Positions 41,992-51,295 of a stretch of DNA of 64,000 bases are shown one piece after another. A program made the translations under genes and the position numbers. The notes below the pieces were generated by a model that was not told the DNA's origin, searched no databases, and saw only the letters and a program-made list of their open reading frames with translations. The DNA comes from Actinomycetota bacterium (GTDB lineage Bacteria > Actinomycetota > UBA4738 > HRBIN12): NCBI GenBank assembly GCA_035697485.1, contig DASSCU010000056.1, forward strand, positions 62,001-126,000. Direction: 5' to 3'. The number at the start of each line of letters is the position of its first letter. The stretch's first letter is position 1.

Positions 41992-42471
41992 GTGAACATC
42001 CGTCCGGCGACCGAGGACGATGCCGAGTTCCTGAAGACGATGCTGTTCGAGGCCGCCCGCTGGAACCCCGACTGGCCGGCCGAGCCGATCGACGAGGTGC
42101 TCGACGAGCCCGTGCTTCGCCGCTACCACGAGGGGTGGGGAAGGCCCGGCGACGGCGGGGTCATCGCGGAGATCGACGGCATGTCCGTCGGCGCCGTGTG
42201 GTACCGGCAGTTCACGGCCGACGAGCCCGGCTACGGCTTCGTCGACGAGAAGACGCCTGAACTGTCCGTCGCCGTGCAGCCGCTGCATCGCCGCAAGGGC
42301 ATCGGCGGCACGCTGCTGCGCGCCGCGATGGTGCAGGCGCGCGAGGAAGGGTTCCAGACGCTGTCGCTGTCCGTCGCCGTGCACAACCGCTCGCGCATGA
42401 TGTATCAGCGAGTCGGCTTCGAGAAGGTCGCCGAGGAGGGCGACCACTGGACGATGCTCGTCAACCTCTGA
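41992..42471 (+). CDS. GNAT-family N-acetyltransferase
   Basis: A 159-residue acetyl-CoA-dependent transferase from the GTG at 41992. Motif A is VAVQPLHRRKGIGGTLLRAA (the R/Q-x-x-G-x-G/A loop as RRKGIGG), followed by SLSVAVHNRSRMMYQRVGF (motif B with the N..A..Y pattern). Acceptor unknown; the sequence is of the single-domain RimI-like type. A TACGGT hexamer at 41948-41953 may be its -10. Convergent with the secreted beta-propeller gene. Confidence 0.88.
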   Translation: MNIRPATEDDAEFLKTMLFEAARWNPDWPAEPIDEVLDEPVLRRYHEGWGRPGDGGVIAEIDGMSVGAVWYRQFTADEPGYGFVDEKTPELSVAVQPLHRRKGIGGTLLRAAMVQAREEGFQTLSLSVAVHNRSRMMYQRVGFEKVAEEGDHWTMLVNL

Positions 42472-42476
42472 TCGGC

Positions 42477-43367
42477 TCAGGGATAGACGAACTCGAGGAG
42501 ACGCCCGTCGTTCTCGCCCGGATCGGTCTCGTTGTCGACCCCCTTGTCCACGATGAACAGATTGAACACCGCCGGATCGGCGGCGCTCCACGCGAGGACG
42601 ATCCCCGCGCCGCGACGGAGGCCGGCCGCCGAGACGTCGATCATCCTGACCGGTCGACCCCGCATCGTCGTCTCCGCGATCGAATCGTCCCTGCTGCTCA
42701 CGATCAGCAGGTGGTTCGATACCGGATCCACCGCCACGTCCTCCGGTGACCTCGATCCGAGCGGCTTCGTCGGGAAGCTCCGCACCCGATCGTCGCGGGT
42801 GTCGAACCTGTGGTCCCTTCCCGAGCGGATCAGGTAGACGCGGCTCTGTCGTGCAGAGGTGACGATCAGGGATCGTCTCTCAGCATGCCACGCGAGCCCT
42901 TCTGGGTCACGGCATCCGAAACGCTTGGTGTGCAGGATGACCTTGCTGCGATCGTCGCGGGTTCCGATGCGACCGTCCCGGCCGACCCGGATCCGAGCCA
43001 CCTCGTTCCGATCGTCGTCCACGACATAGAGGATCTTCTTGCGGTCCCTCCAGGCGATGTCCTCGGGTTCGGGGGTGGATCTGACCACCGACCGCTTCCG
43101 CAGGAGGCCGCCGTGCCGAGCGGCGACGAAGAGGTTCGAGCCGGACCAGAGCGGCGCGATCTCGTCGACCTCGGCGTCGGAGATGAGGAGAGCGCCCGTC
43201 GAAGGTATGAAGGCGAGCCCGGTCGGGTCGGGACTGGCGGAAGACCATGCCGACGTGTCGGTGACGCGAACCAGGTCTGCCGTCACCGTCGGCGCTGCCT
43301 GAGCGCTCGAAGCGAGCGACACGACCAGCGCGGTCGTCATCATCGCGATCGTCCATCGCTTCCTCAC
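42477..43367 (-). CDS. Secreted beta-propeller protein with Asp-rich loops
   Basis: A 296-residue exported protein from the GTG at 43367 (GAGGAGG upstream, signal peptide to about residue 24). Repeated blade-like units are visible: GLAFIPSTGALLISDAEVDE, PEDIAWRDRKKILYVVDDDR, PEGLAWHAERRSLIVTSARQ and PEDVAVDPVSNHLLIVSSRD, as in SdiA-regulated/NHL-type propellers. Between blades stand acidic loops such as GRDGRIGTRDDRS and GRDHRFDTRDDRV, which could bind Ca2+. No catalytic site recognised. Convergent with the GNAT gene. Confidence 0.75.
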   Translation of the reverse strand: MRKRWTIAMMTTALVVSLASSAQAAPTVTADLVRVTDTSAWSSASPDPTGLAFIPSTGALLISDAEVDEIAPLWSGSNLFVAARHGGLLRKRSVVRSTPEPEDIAWRDRKKILYVVDDDRNEVARIRVGRDGRIGTRDDRSKVILHTKRFGCRDPEGLAWHAERRSLIVTSARQSRVYLIRSGRDHRFDTRDDRVRSFPTKPLGSRSPEDVAVDPVSNHLLIVSSRDDSIAETTMRGRPVRMIDVSAAGLRRGAGIVLAWSAADPAVFNLFIVDKGVDNETDPGENDGRLLEFVYP

Positions 43368-43470
43368 GCGCGACCTCCTCAAATGCCTTAGCTGGGCGTC
43401 AGTGTTCGAGGGGTGGCGTACGCAAACATCGCGCCGTTGGGTGAGGTTCGCTACGGCCGATGGACCAGGC

Positions 43471-44151
43471 TCAGGCCGACGGTTCGAGCGGTCCGCCGGG
43501 GGCGTTCGCGGCGTCGAGGGCCGCGTACTCCTCACGCACCACCTTCCACCGTCGTCGCACGTACCAGACGGCCGCCACGACGCAGAGGGCGGCGATCGCC
43601 CATGAGAACGGCCGCAGGGCACGCTCGACCATCTCCCAGCGGTCTCCGAGCTGGTAGCCCAACCACGCGAGGGCGAACGTCCACGGCACCGCGCCGAGCA
43701 GCGTGTAACAGGTGAAGCGCCAGAACGGCATCCGGACGACACCCGCTGGCAGGGAGATGAAGGTGTTCAACACCGGCAGGACGCGGGAGAAGGCCACGGT
43801 CGCGTCGCCGTGCCGCTCGAACCACTCGTGCGCCTGATCGACCTCGCGAGGGCGGATCAGCAGATAGCGTCCGAATCGGTCGATCATCGGGCGGCCGCCG
43901 ACCGCTCCTGCCCAGTAGGCGGCCCAGGAGCCCACCAGCGTGCCGATCGAGCCGACCGCGCCCACCGCCCAGAGCGAGAGCTCCTGCCCTTCGGCTGCGA
44001 ATCCCGGCGCCGCGAGCGCGCCGCCGAACAACATCGTGACCTCGCTCGGGATCGGCACGCAGGCGGAGCTGAGGGCCATCAGCACGAAGATGGCGACGTA
44101 GCCGTAGCCCGCGACGGCGTCGATCACGAGCTGATGCAGCCACTCGAGCAT
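43471..44151 (-). CDS. DedA-family membrane protein
   Basis: A 226-residue inner-membrane protein with about five helices. The DedA signature is present: SSACVPIPSEVTMLFGGALA near the start, a G-x-x-x-G helix around IGTLVGSWAAYWAGAVGG, FERHGDATVAFSRVLPVLNT with the conserved Arg, and FISLPAGVVRMPFWRFTCYT. DedA proteins move lipids such as undecaprenyl phosphate across the membrane and support proton-motive-force balance. Divergent from topA. Confidence 0.9.
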   Translation of the reverse strand: MLEWLHQLVIDAVAGYGYVAIFVLMALSSACVPIPSEVTMLFGGALAAPGFAAEGQELSLWAVGAVGSIGTLVGSWAAYWAGAVGGRPMIDRFGRYLLIRPREVDQAHEWFERHGDATVAFSRVLPVLNTFISLPAGVVRMPFWRFTCYTLLGAVPWTFALAWLGYQLGDRWEMVERALRPFSWAIAALCVVAAVWYVRRRWKVVREEYAALDAANAPGGPLEPSA

Positions 44152-44296
44152 GGGTATGGACCTCTCGGGCTCGGGAATACGGAGACCGTACCAGCGCGTT
44201 CTTCGGCCTCCGGAAGGGTGTCGGCAGCCATCCCTGAGCGGTGAAGCGTCCTCCCGATGGTACGGTCGCCGCCGGGTTCCCCGCCGACCGGTGGGC

Positions 44297-44326
44297 TTGA
44301 CACCCTCACCCCGAGACCCGTAAAGG
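44297..44326 (+). promoter_or_regulatory. topA promoter
   Basis: A perfect TTGACA (44297-44302) and, after 18 bp, TAAAGG (44321-44326), 10 nt before the topA ATG. The -35 is consensus, the -10 only half; the start of transcription would fall close to the ATG. Confidence 0.5.
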
Positions 44327-44336
44327 TTCCCCCGCC

Positions 44337-46874
44337 ATGGCCAACGGAAAGACACTCGTGGTCGTCGAGTCGCCCGCCAAGGCGAAGACGATCGAGAAAT
44401 ACCTGGGCGGCGACTTCGCCGTCCGGGCTTCGTATGGGCATATCCGGGACCTCGGCAAGGGCTACGGGGGCCTCGGAGTCGACGTGGAGCACGCGTTCAC
44501 GCCCGACTACGTCGTGCCCGAGGACTCGAAGCGTCACCTCGGCGAGCTGAAGAAGGCGCTCAAGGCTGGTTCGGGCGACCTGATCCTGGCGACCGACTAC
44601 GACCGCGAGGGCGAGGCGATCGCGTACCACGTCGCCACCCTGCTGGGCGTCGACCCCGCGACCGCGAAGCGCGTCACGTTCACGGAGATCACGCGCGATG
44701 CGATCCTGGAAGCGTTCGGCCAACCGCGCGCGATCGACCTTCAGCTCTACGACGCGCAAGAGGCTCGCCGCATCCTCGATCGCCTCGTCGGCTATCGCAT
44801 CTCGCCGCTGCTGTGGAAGAAGGTCCGCCCCGGTCTCTCGGCCGGCCGTGTGCAGTCCGTCGCGGTTCGGCTGATCGTCGAGCGCGAGCGCGAGATCCGA
44901 GCGTTCGTTCCCGTCGAGTACTGGAGCGTCGACGTGCGGCTCACGCCCGACGACGTCGAGCAGCCGTTCACCGCCCGGCTCACCCAGGTGCCCGAGGGCA
45001 AGGTCGCCGCGTCGCCCGACAAGAAGGGCGTGCTGCTCGCGGCCGAGGCCGACGCCGCGGCGCACGTCGAGCGGCTGCGCCGCGCGTCCTATCACGTCAC
45101 GAACGTCGAGAAGAAGGAGCGCAAGCGCTCGCCGGCGCCGCCGTTCACGACGTCGACGCTGCAGCAGGAAGCCGCCCGCAAGCTCGGGTTCAGCGCCCGC
45201 AAGACGATGACGCTGGCCCAGCGTCTCTACGAGGGCATCGACCTGCCCGGCGAGGGCACGGTCGGATTGATCACGTACATGCGGACCGACTCCGTGAACA
45301 TCGCCGACACGGCGGTTCGCGAGATCGCCGAGCTCGTGAAGACCGAGTACGGCGAGCGCTACACGCTCGCGGAGCCTCGCCGGTACAGGACACGCAGCCG
45401 CAACGCGCAGGAGGCGCACGAGGCAGTGCGCCCCACCAGCGTGATGCGAACACCCCAACGGGTCGCCGCCTCTCTCGATCGTGACCAGCGACGCCTGTAC
45501 ACGCTGATCTGGCAGCGAACGATGGCCACCCAGATGGCCGAGGCGCGATTCGACCAGGTTGGCGTCGACATCGCCGCGATCACGGCCGCGCAGCAGGGGG
45601 AAGCGAGCGACGGCGACCTCGAGTACGGGCTACGCGCCACCGGGCAGACGATGACGTTCGACGGCTTCATCCGCGTCTACAAAGAGGGCCGCGACGAGGG
45701 GCCCGACGAGGACGCCGAGAAGACGCTGCCGCTGCTCACGGCTGAACAGTTGTTGCGCATGCTCGAGGTGCTGCCCGAGCAGCACTTCACGCAGCCTCCG
45801 CCTCGCTACTCCGAGGCCTCGCTCGTGAAGACGCTCGAGGAGCTCGGCATCGGCCGTCCATCGACGTACGCGTCGATCATCGACACGATCCAGCGCCGCG
45901 AGTACGTGACGCTCGAGGAGAAGCGGTTCAAGCCCACCGACACCGGCGAGGTCGTCACCGACAAGCTGATCGAGCACTTCCCCGACGTGGTCGACGTCAC
46001 GTTCACCGCGTACATGGAAAAGGAGCTCGACGACATCGCCGAGGGCGACCTGCGCAAGATTACGATGCTCGAGGAGTTCTACGGGCCGTTCGAGCGCGCG
46101 CTCGAGAAGGCAGAGCACAGCTTCGAGCGGTTCAGCGAGGAGCTCGACGAGGAGTGCCCGCTCTGTCCGACCGAGGGACGTGAGCCCGGGAAGCTCGAGG
46201 TCAAGCTCGGCCGCTACGGCAAGTTCGTGGGCTGCACGAACTACCCCGACTGCCGCTACATCCGCAACATGGACGGCAGCGTCCGCCCCGAGCCCGAGAT
46301 GCTCGACGAGGTCTGCCCCGAGTGCGGGAAGCAGCTCCAGCGGCGCGTGGGCCGCTATGGGCCGTTCACCGGATGCAGCGGCTACCCCGACTGCCGCTAC
46401 ATCAAGAAGGACCCACCGGTCTCGACGGGGGTGACGTGCCCGCAGTGCGGTGAGGGTGAGCTGATCGAGAAGCGGAGCCGGTTCGGGTCGCTCTTCTACA
46501 GCTGCAGCCGGTATCCGGACTGCGACTGCGCCGTCGGGAACCCTCCCGAGAAGGACCGTCCGTGTCCGGAGTGCGGGTCCCTCCTGCTGCGCCGGCCGAA
46601 GTCGCTGAAGTGTTGGGGATGCGGTGCCGAGCTCGACCTGGAGTTCAACGTCACGAAGAACGGCGACGTCGAGGCCGAGACCGCGGCCCGCGAAGCGAAG
46701 GCCACCGCACGAGCGGCGCGCGCCGCCGCGAAGAAGACGGCGGCGAAGAAGAAGCCGACCGCGCGCAAGAAGAGCGCCGCCAAGAAAAGGACCCCGACGG
46801 CCGCCGCGAAGACGACGACGCCCGGCACGAAGACACCTCAGCCGGCGTCCGACGCTGCCGTTCCCGAGGCGTAG
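44337..46874 (+). CDS. topA: DNA topoisomerase I
   Basis: An 845-residue type IA topoisomerase that relaxes negative supercoils. TOPRIM: LVVVESPAKAKTIEKYLGGD with the catalytic Glu near residue 11, and ATDYDREGEAIAYHV. The active-site Tyr lies in GLITYMRTDSVNIADTA (near residue 314). After the core come four Cys4 zinc fingers (CPLCPTEG...CTNYPDC, CPECGKQL...CSGYPDC, CPQCGEGE...CSRYPDC, CPECGSLL...CWGC) and a tail of about 60 residues rich in Lys and Ala that binds DNA, typical of actinobacteria. Followed after 6 bp by the MFS-tmk fusion. Confidence 0.97.
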   Translation: MANGKTLVVVESPAKAKTIEKYLGGDFAVRASYGHIRDLGKGYGGLGVDVEHAFTPDYVVPEDSKRHLGELKKALKAGSGDLILATDYDREGEAIAYHVATLLGVDPATAKRVTFTEITRDAILEAFGQPRAIDLQLYDAQEARRILDRLVGYRISPLLWKKVRPGLSAGRVQSVAVRLIVEREREIRAFVPVEYWSVDVRLTPDDVEQPFTARLTQVPEGKVAASPDKKGVLLAAEADAAAHVERLRRASYHVTNVEKKERKRSPAPPFTTSTLQQEAARKLGFSARKTMTLAQRLYEGIDLPGEGTVGLITYMRTDSVNIADTAVREIAELVKTEYGERYTLAEPRRYRTRSRNAQEAHEAVRPTSVMRTPQRVAASLDRDQRRLYTLIWQRTMATQMAEARFDQVGVDIAAITAAQQGEASDGDLEYGLRATGQTMTFDGFIRVYKEGRDEGPDEDAEKTLPLLTAEQLLRMLEVLPEQHFTQPPPRYSEASLVKTLEELGIGRPSTYASIIDTIQRREYVTLEEKRFKPTDTGEVVTDKLIEHFPDVVDVTFTAYMEKELDDIAEGDLRKITMLEEFYGPFERALEKAEHSFERFSEELDEECPLCPTEGREPGKLEVKLGRYGKFVGCTNYPDCRYIRNMDGSVRPEPEMLDEVCPECGKQLQRRVGRYGPFTGCSGYPDCRYIKKDPPVSTGVTCPQCGEGELIEKRSRFGSLFYSCSRYPDCDCAVGNPPEKDRPCPECGSLLLRRPKSLKCWGCGAELDLEFNVTKNGDVEAETAAREAKATARAARAAAKKTAAKKKPTARKKSAAKKRTPTAAAKTTTPGTKTPQPASDAAVPEA

Positions 46875-46880
46875 CAGGTC

Positions 46881-48920
46881 GTGGCTTCGGTCGCCGACGA
46901 GGTCGCCGCCCTCCGCGGAACCCGTCCGGCGACGTTCAAGGACCTACTGACGCATCCGGCGTTCTCGCGACTGCTCGCCGCGATGACCATCTCCTCGCTC
47001 GGCGACTGGGTCGGCTTCGTGGCCGTGACGACCCTCGTCACCCGTCTGTCCGGCTCGGTCGCGACGGCTGGCTTCGCGATCGGCGCCGTGATGATCGCTC
47101 GGATGCTGCCGGCGGTGCTCTTCGGTCCGATCGCGGGAGCCCTCGTCGACCGCGTCGATCGCAAGCACATCATGATGCTCTCCGACGTCGGCCGGGGCAC
47201 GATGTATGCGGCGATGGCGTTCGTCGGGGAGCTGTGGGCCATCTTCCTGCTGTCCTTCGCGATCGAGTGTCTCTCGCTGCTGTGGAGCCCTGCCCGCGAC
47301 GCCACCCTGCCGAACATGGTGCCGCGCCGCCAGCTCGGGAACGCGAACGCGATCGGACTGGTGAGCACGTACGCGACCCTTCCGCTCGGGGCGGCGGTCT
47401 TCTCCTTGCTCGCGGCCTTCAGCTCGTGGGTGGGCGCGCGCGTGCCCTGGCTCGGTGCTCGGCCCGAGTCCCTCGCCCTGCTGCTCGACGCGGGTACGTT
47501 CGCGTTCTCGGCGTTCATGGTCAGCCGCATCGCCTTCCCGCCCTCGGCGTCTCGCTCGCTCCACGGGCGGCTCGACCTGGGACGGGTCTGGCGTGATGTG
47601 GTCGACGGGTTGCGCTTCCTGCGCGAGGACTCGATCGCCTCCGCGATGACGGCGGGCATCGTCGTCGCGTTCGCGGCGGTCGGAGCGGTGCTGGCCGTCG
47701 GTCCGATCTTCGTGAGCACGCTCGACGCCGATGCCGCGGCATGGGGCATCATCGTCACCGCGTTCGGCATCGGGATGGGGCTCGGCATGGCGGCCGCGAA
47801 CCAGGTCGCCAAGGTCGTCGACCGGGGGTTCGCGTTCGTCTGGGCCCTCGTTGCGGCGGCCGGCGCCCTGTTCGTGCTGGCGTCGATGCCGAACCTGTCC
47901 CTCGCCGCGGTGGTCTGCGTCTGGCTCGGCGCGTTCTGTGGCCTCGCGTGGGTCAGCGGCTACACGCTGCTGCAGGAGAACGTCGAGGACGAGTACCGGG
48001 GGCGGACCTTCGCGTCGCTCACGACGCTGTCCCGCCTCGGGCTCTTCATGAGCCTCACGCTGTTCCCTATCCTGTCGAGCGTCTATGGCGACTACGAGTT
48101 CTATGTCGGCGGCCAACGCTTCGATCTCTCGGGCACTCGGCTCGCGTTGTGGACGGCCGGGGCGCTCGCTGCCGTCGCCGGCCTCAACACGCGACGCCTG
48201 CTGCATCGCCATCGCCTGTCCCGACCGCAGCCACTCATGCTCGTGCCGAAGCTGAAGCGCCCGCCGTCGACCGGGCTGTTCATCGCCTTCGAGGGCGTCG
48301 AGGGCGCCGGGAAGGGCACACAGATCCGCCTCGCCGAGGAATACTTGCGTGATCAAGTACCTGAAGGGGTGCTCGTCACCCGGGAACCCGGGGGCACCGA
48401 GCTCGGGGAGAAGATCCGAGAGGTGCTGCTCGACCCCGAGACGGGCAAGCTCGACGCACGGAGTGAGGCCCTGCTGTTCGCAGCCGCCCGCGCGCAGATG
48501 GTCTCGAGCGTGATCCGCCCCGCCCTGGCCGAAGGCAAGGTCGTGATCTGCGATCGCTACGTCGACTCGTCGCTCGCCTACCAGGGGTGGGGGCGCGGCC
48601 TCGGTGAGCAGGACGTGCTCACGCTCAACGTCTGGGCGACGCAGGGGCTCTTCCCCGACCTCGTGATCCTGCTCCACCTCGAGCCGGAGCGCGGGTTGCT
48701 GCGTTCCACCGAGGCTCCCGACCGCATGGAGCTCGAAGGGCAGGACTTCCACTCGAAGGTCGCCGACGCCTACCTGAAGATCGCCGAGGAGCACCCCGAG
48801 CGCTTCGTGCTGGTCGACGCCGACCAGAGCCCGGCCGAGGTCTTCGACGACGTGCGCGCCGCCCTGGACAAGGCAATCGAGGAGTACGAGGACTCGAACG
48901 GCGTCGATCCGAGCACCTAG
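46881..48920 (+). CDS. tmk: MFS transporter-thymidylate kinase fusion
   Basis: A 679-residue fusion. Residues about 15-455 form a 12-helix MFS_3-type protein (SLGDWVGFVAVTTLVTRLSG, GPIAGALVDRVDRKHIMMLS, LLQENVEDEYRGRTFASLTT). From about 465 on is a complete dTMP kinase: P-loop AFEGVEGAGKGTQ, LVTREPGGTELGEKIREVLL, DRYVDSSLAYQGWGRGLG and the LID region PDRMELEGQDFHSKVADAYL. The kinase makes dTDP from dTMP; the transported substrate is unknown. The fusion is known in some actinobacterial groups. No start signal is seen at the junction, so a separate kinase product is not expected. Part of the topA-tmk-holB cluster. Confidence 0.92.
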   Translation: MASVADEVAALRGTRPATFKDLLTHPAFSRLLAAMTISSLGDWVGFVAVTTLVTRLSGSVATAGFAIGAVMIARMLPAVLFGPIAGALVDRVDRKHIMMLSDVGRGTMYAAMAFVGELWAIFLLSFAIECLSLLWSPARDATLPNMVPRRQLGNANAIGLVSTYATLPLGAAVFSLLAAFSSWVGARVPWLGARPESLALLLDAGTFAFSAFMVSRIAFPPSASRSLHGRLDLGRVWRDVVDGLRFLREDSIASAMTAGIVVAFAAVGAVLAVGPIFVSTLDADAAAWGIIVTAFGIGMGLGMAAANQVAKVVDRGFAFVWALVAAAGALFVLASMPNLSLAAVVCVWLGAFCGLAWVSGYTLLQENVEDEYRGRTFASLTTLSRLGLFMSLTLFPILSSVYGDYEFYVGGQRFDLSGTRLALWTAGALAAVAGLNTRRLLHRHRLSRPQPLMLVPKLKRPPSTGLFIAFEGVEGAGKGTQIRLAEEYLRDQVPEGVLVTREPGGTELGEKIREVLLDPETGKLDARSEALLFAAARAQMVSSVIRPALAEGKVVICDRYVDSSLAYQGWGRGLGEQDVLTLNVWATQGLFPDLVILLHLEPERGLLRSTEAPDRMELEGQDFHSKVADAYLKIAEEHPERFVLVDADQSPAEVFDDVRAALDKAIEEYEDSNGVDPST

Positions 48921-48954
48921 CAGGCTCGTCGTCGGCCGCCGATACACTCGCGCG

Positions 48955-50070
48955 ATGGTGTTCGCCGTGCTCGGACAGGTGCCCGGGCAACAGCATGCGA
49001 TGGCGTTCCTGCAGGGGGCCGCCGAGCGTCCGCACCACGCGTACGTGTTCGCAGGCCCTGAGGGAAGCGGCAAGTCGCTCGCCGCGCGAGCGTTCGCGGC
49101 CGCGTTGCTGTGCCGTCAGGGTGGCTGCGGCGAGTGCCGCGACTGCCGGCTGGCGTTGAAGGATCAGCACCCCAACGAGTTCCTGGTCGAGCCCGAGGGG
49201 CGCGATATCCACGTGAACACGATCCGCGAGGAGGTCTGGACCCCGGTCTCGCGCACCGCGCCCGAGCCGGGCCGGAAGATCTTCGTGATCCGGGAAGCCG
49301 ACCGGCTCTCACCGGCCGCCGCGGACACCCTGCTCAAGGTGCTCGAGGAGCCGCCTGCCGACGCGGTGTTCCTGCTGATGTCGGCCCGGGCTCATGAGCT
49401 GCCCGACACGATCCGCTCCCGGTGCCACACGGTGATGTTCACGGCGCTCTCCGAGACGTTCGTGGTCGACGTGCTCGTCGGTGAGGGGGTCGACGAGACA
49501 CACGCGCACCTCGCCGCCCGGCTCACCGGCGGCAACCTCGGCCGGGCGCGGCGGCTCGCGGCGACCGACGACGGGCTCGCGTTCCGCGACGCGGCGATCG
49601 ACGCGCTCGACCAGGCGACTCGAGGTCCCGCCGGCGCGCTCGAGGCTGCCGATTCGGTGCTCGCGGCGGCGTCGGGGTACAAGAAGGCGATGAAGGCCGA
49701 CCTCGAGCAAGAGCTCGCCCCGTTCCTCGACGCGAAGGGGCGGCCGGAGGACGTCTACAGGGGCCCGATCCGCCGTATCGAGGTCCGGTTCCAGCGTCGC
49801 GAGCGCCGAGCAGAGCGCGACTACGTCGACTGGGTGCTGCTCGCGGTCTCGGCGCTGCTGCGCGACCGGGTCGCCGCGCAGGTCGGGGCGCGGCGCGACG
49901 AGCTGCTGAATCCCGACCTGGAGCAGGGAAGCGATCTTTCGGTGGTCAGGGCCTCGCGCGGGTTCGCCGGCGTCGAGGCGGCCCGGGCCGAGCTCGCGGA
50001 GGACCTGAACCTCAACACGCGGCTCGTGCTCGAGCGCGCGTTCCTGTGCCTCGCCGAGATCGCTGCCTGA
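48955..50070 (+). CDS. holB: DNA polymerase III delta' subunit
   Basis: A 371-residue clamp-loader subunit. P-loop FAGPEGSGKSLAARA near residue 33, Cys4 zinc module CRQGGCGECRDC, KIFVIREADRLSPAAADTLL, KVLEEPPADAVFLLMS and the sensor LPDTIRSRCHTVMF, then the C-terminal collar domain. Unlike many delta' proteins it keeps an intact-looking Walker A. A TACACT hexamer ends 6 nt before the ATG, so it may have its own leaderless transcript as well as read-through from the tmk fusion. Confidence 0.93.
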   Translation: MVFAVLGQVPGQQHAMAFLQGAAERPHHAYVFAGPEGSGKSLAARAFAAALLCRQGGCGECRDCRLALKDQHPNEFLVEPEGRDIHVNTIREEVWTPVSRTAPEPGRKIFVIREADRLSPAAADTLLKVLEEPPADAVFLLMSARAHELPDTIRSRCHTVMFTALSETFVVDVLVGEGVDETHAHLAARLTGGNLGRARRLAATDDGLAFRDAAIDALDQATRGPAGALEAADSVLAAASGYKKAMKADLEQELAPFLDAKGRPEDVYRGPIRRIEVRFQRRERRAERDYVDWVLLAVSALLRDRVAAQVGARRDELLNPDLEQGSDLSVVRASRGFAGVEAARAELAEDLNLNTRLVLERAFLCLAEIAA

Positions 50071-50085
50071 CGGCGCTCGTCGGGT

Positions 50086-51069
50086 TCACCTGCACGCGAA
50101 CGACCCGCTGTCGCGGAAGGCAGGGTCTGTGGGCAGACCGACCCACGCGTAGCTGTAGCTCTCCTCATGCAGCGTCATCTGAAGCACCCCGAACGCCTTG
50201 TTCTGCACGGCCAGCAGGTTCGCCGGCCGGGGCTTCTTGCCAAGCGGATAGAGCGAGCGGCCACCGGTGCCGACCGTGAACTGGCGGATGCCGTTCACGT
50301 CGCGCGTCCCGTCCGCCGTCTGCGGGGCCCAGCGATGGTAGATGTGGTTGTGGCCGTTGAGGAGCACGTCGACGCCGTGTCCGTCCATCAGCCGCCACAT
50401 GTCGAAGTACATCTCGTTCTCCGAGCCGGCGTTCGGGTTGGTGCCGTCCGGATCCACGAACTTCTCCCACTGCCGCCAGTCGAACGTCGGGTGGTGCTGG
50501 AACGCGAGCGTGCACATCGCGTCGTCGTGGGCGGCCAGATCGGCGGCGAGCCACTCGTACTGCGGGGTGCCCGGACCACAGCCGGGATCGTCGCGGCAGA
50601 TGTCGGAGTTCAACGACACGATGTGCCATTCGCCGAGGTCGAACGAGTAGTAGCCGAGTGGTCCGTTCGCCACGGCCCCGAAATAGTCGAAGTACCCCTG
50701 CGCCCCCTCGGTGCCGTACTCGTGGTTGCCGGGCGTCGGCATCGTGATCGGCTTGAGGGAGCCGAACTGCCGATCCCACACGCGCAGGAACTCATCGAGG
50801 GTGCCGTTGTTGTACTGGAGGTCTCCGAGGGCGAGGAAGCGGTCGGGCGCGAGGTCGGTGATCAGGGCCGCGACCTCGTCGGATCGGCAGGCACCCTCGC
50901 CGTCGCTCTGGCTGAACGACTGGCAGGCGACGTCGCCGACCGCCGTGATCACCGGGTCCGGCCGCGGGGGGGCCGCGACGACCGGCGTGACGGTGCCAGC
51001 CAGCGTCGTCCCGGCGAGCAGCGCGGCGGCGACGGCGAACAACGCAGGACGACTGGGACGGACGGACAT
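50086..51069 (-). CDS. Secreted calcineurin-like metallophosphoesterase
   Basis: A 327-residue exported phosphatase with a signal peptide to about residue 32. The metallophosphoesterase motifs are TAVGDVACQSFS (GD), LALGDLQYNN (GDxxY), MPTPGNHEYG (GNHE), LAFQHHPTF and LNGHNHIYHRW (GHxH). It belongs with purple acid phosphatase type 7-like proteins and has several extra Cys pairs (CRDDPGCGPG). Likely releases phosphate from organic esters outside the cell. The ATG has GAGGAG upstream. Confidence 0.88.
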   Translation of the reverse strand: MSVRPSRPALFAVAAALLAGTTLAGTVTPVVAAPPRPDPVITAVGDVACQSFSQSDGEGACRSDEVAALITDLAPDRFLALGDLQYNNGTLDEFLRVWDRQFGSLKPITMPTPGNHEYGTEGAQGYFDYFGAVANGPLGYYSFDLGEWHIVSLNSDICRDDPGCGPGTPQYEWLAADLAAHDDAMCTLAFQHHPTFDWRQWEKFVDPDGTNPNAGSENEMYFDMWRLMDGHGVDVLLNGHNHIYHRWAPQTADGTRDVNGIRQFTVGTGGRSLYPLGKKPRPANLLAVQNKAFGVLQMTLHEESYSYAWVGLPTDPAFRDSGSFACR

Positions 51070-51141
51070 ACTGACTCCTCTGGTCGGGGTGCGGCGGAGT
51101 CAAGCACGGTTCATGCCGTCGTGGCAATCGGTCGAAAGGCG

Positions 51142-51185
51142 CGTCGCTCATCGGACCGCCGATGCCGACGGTCTGATGAGCGACG
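51142..51185. repeat. 16-bp inverted repeat between divergent genes
   Basis: CGTCGCTCATCGGACC (51142-51157) pairs with 51170-51185 with one G-T wobble, loop 12 nt. It lies in the 226-bp gap between the phosphoesterase gene and the REC gene. Function unknown: it may be an operator or a folded leader. Confidence 0.45.
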
Positions 51186-51295
51186 GGCTCGGTCGGCGAC
51201 ATGTTCCGGCCACCAGCAGGCTCACGGAAAGTGGTGCTGGCATCACTGGCACGGCACCCGAGCCGTGGGACGCTTCTACATGGAGGCACATGATC

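Noticed and set aside
51173-51180. CTGATGAG resembling a hammerhead ribozyme core
   Set aside because: No GAAA core follows at the required distance and the surrounding pairing is explained by the simple inverted repeat.
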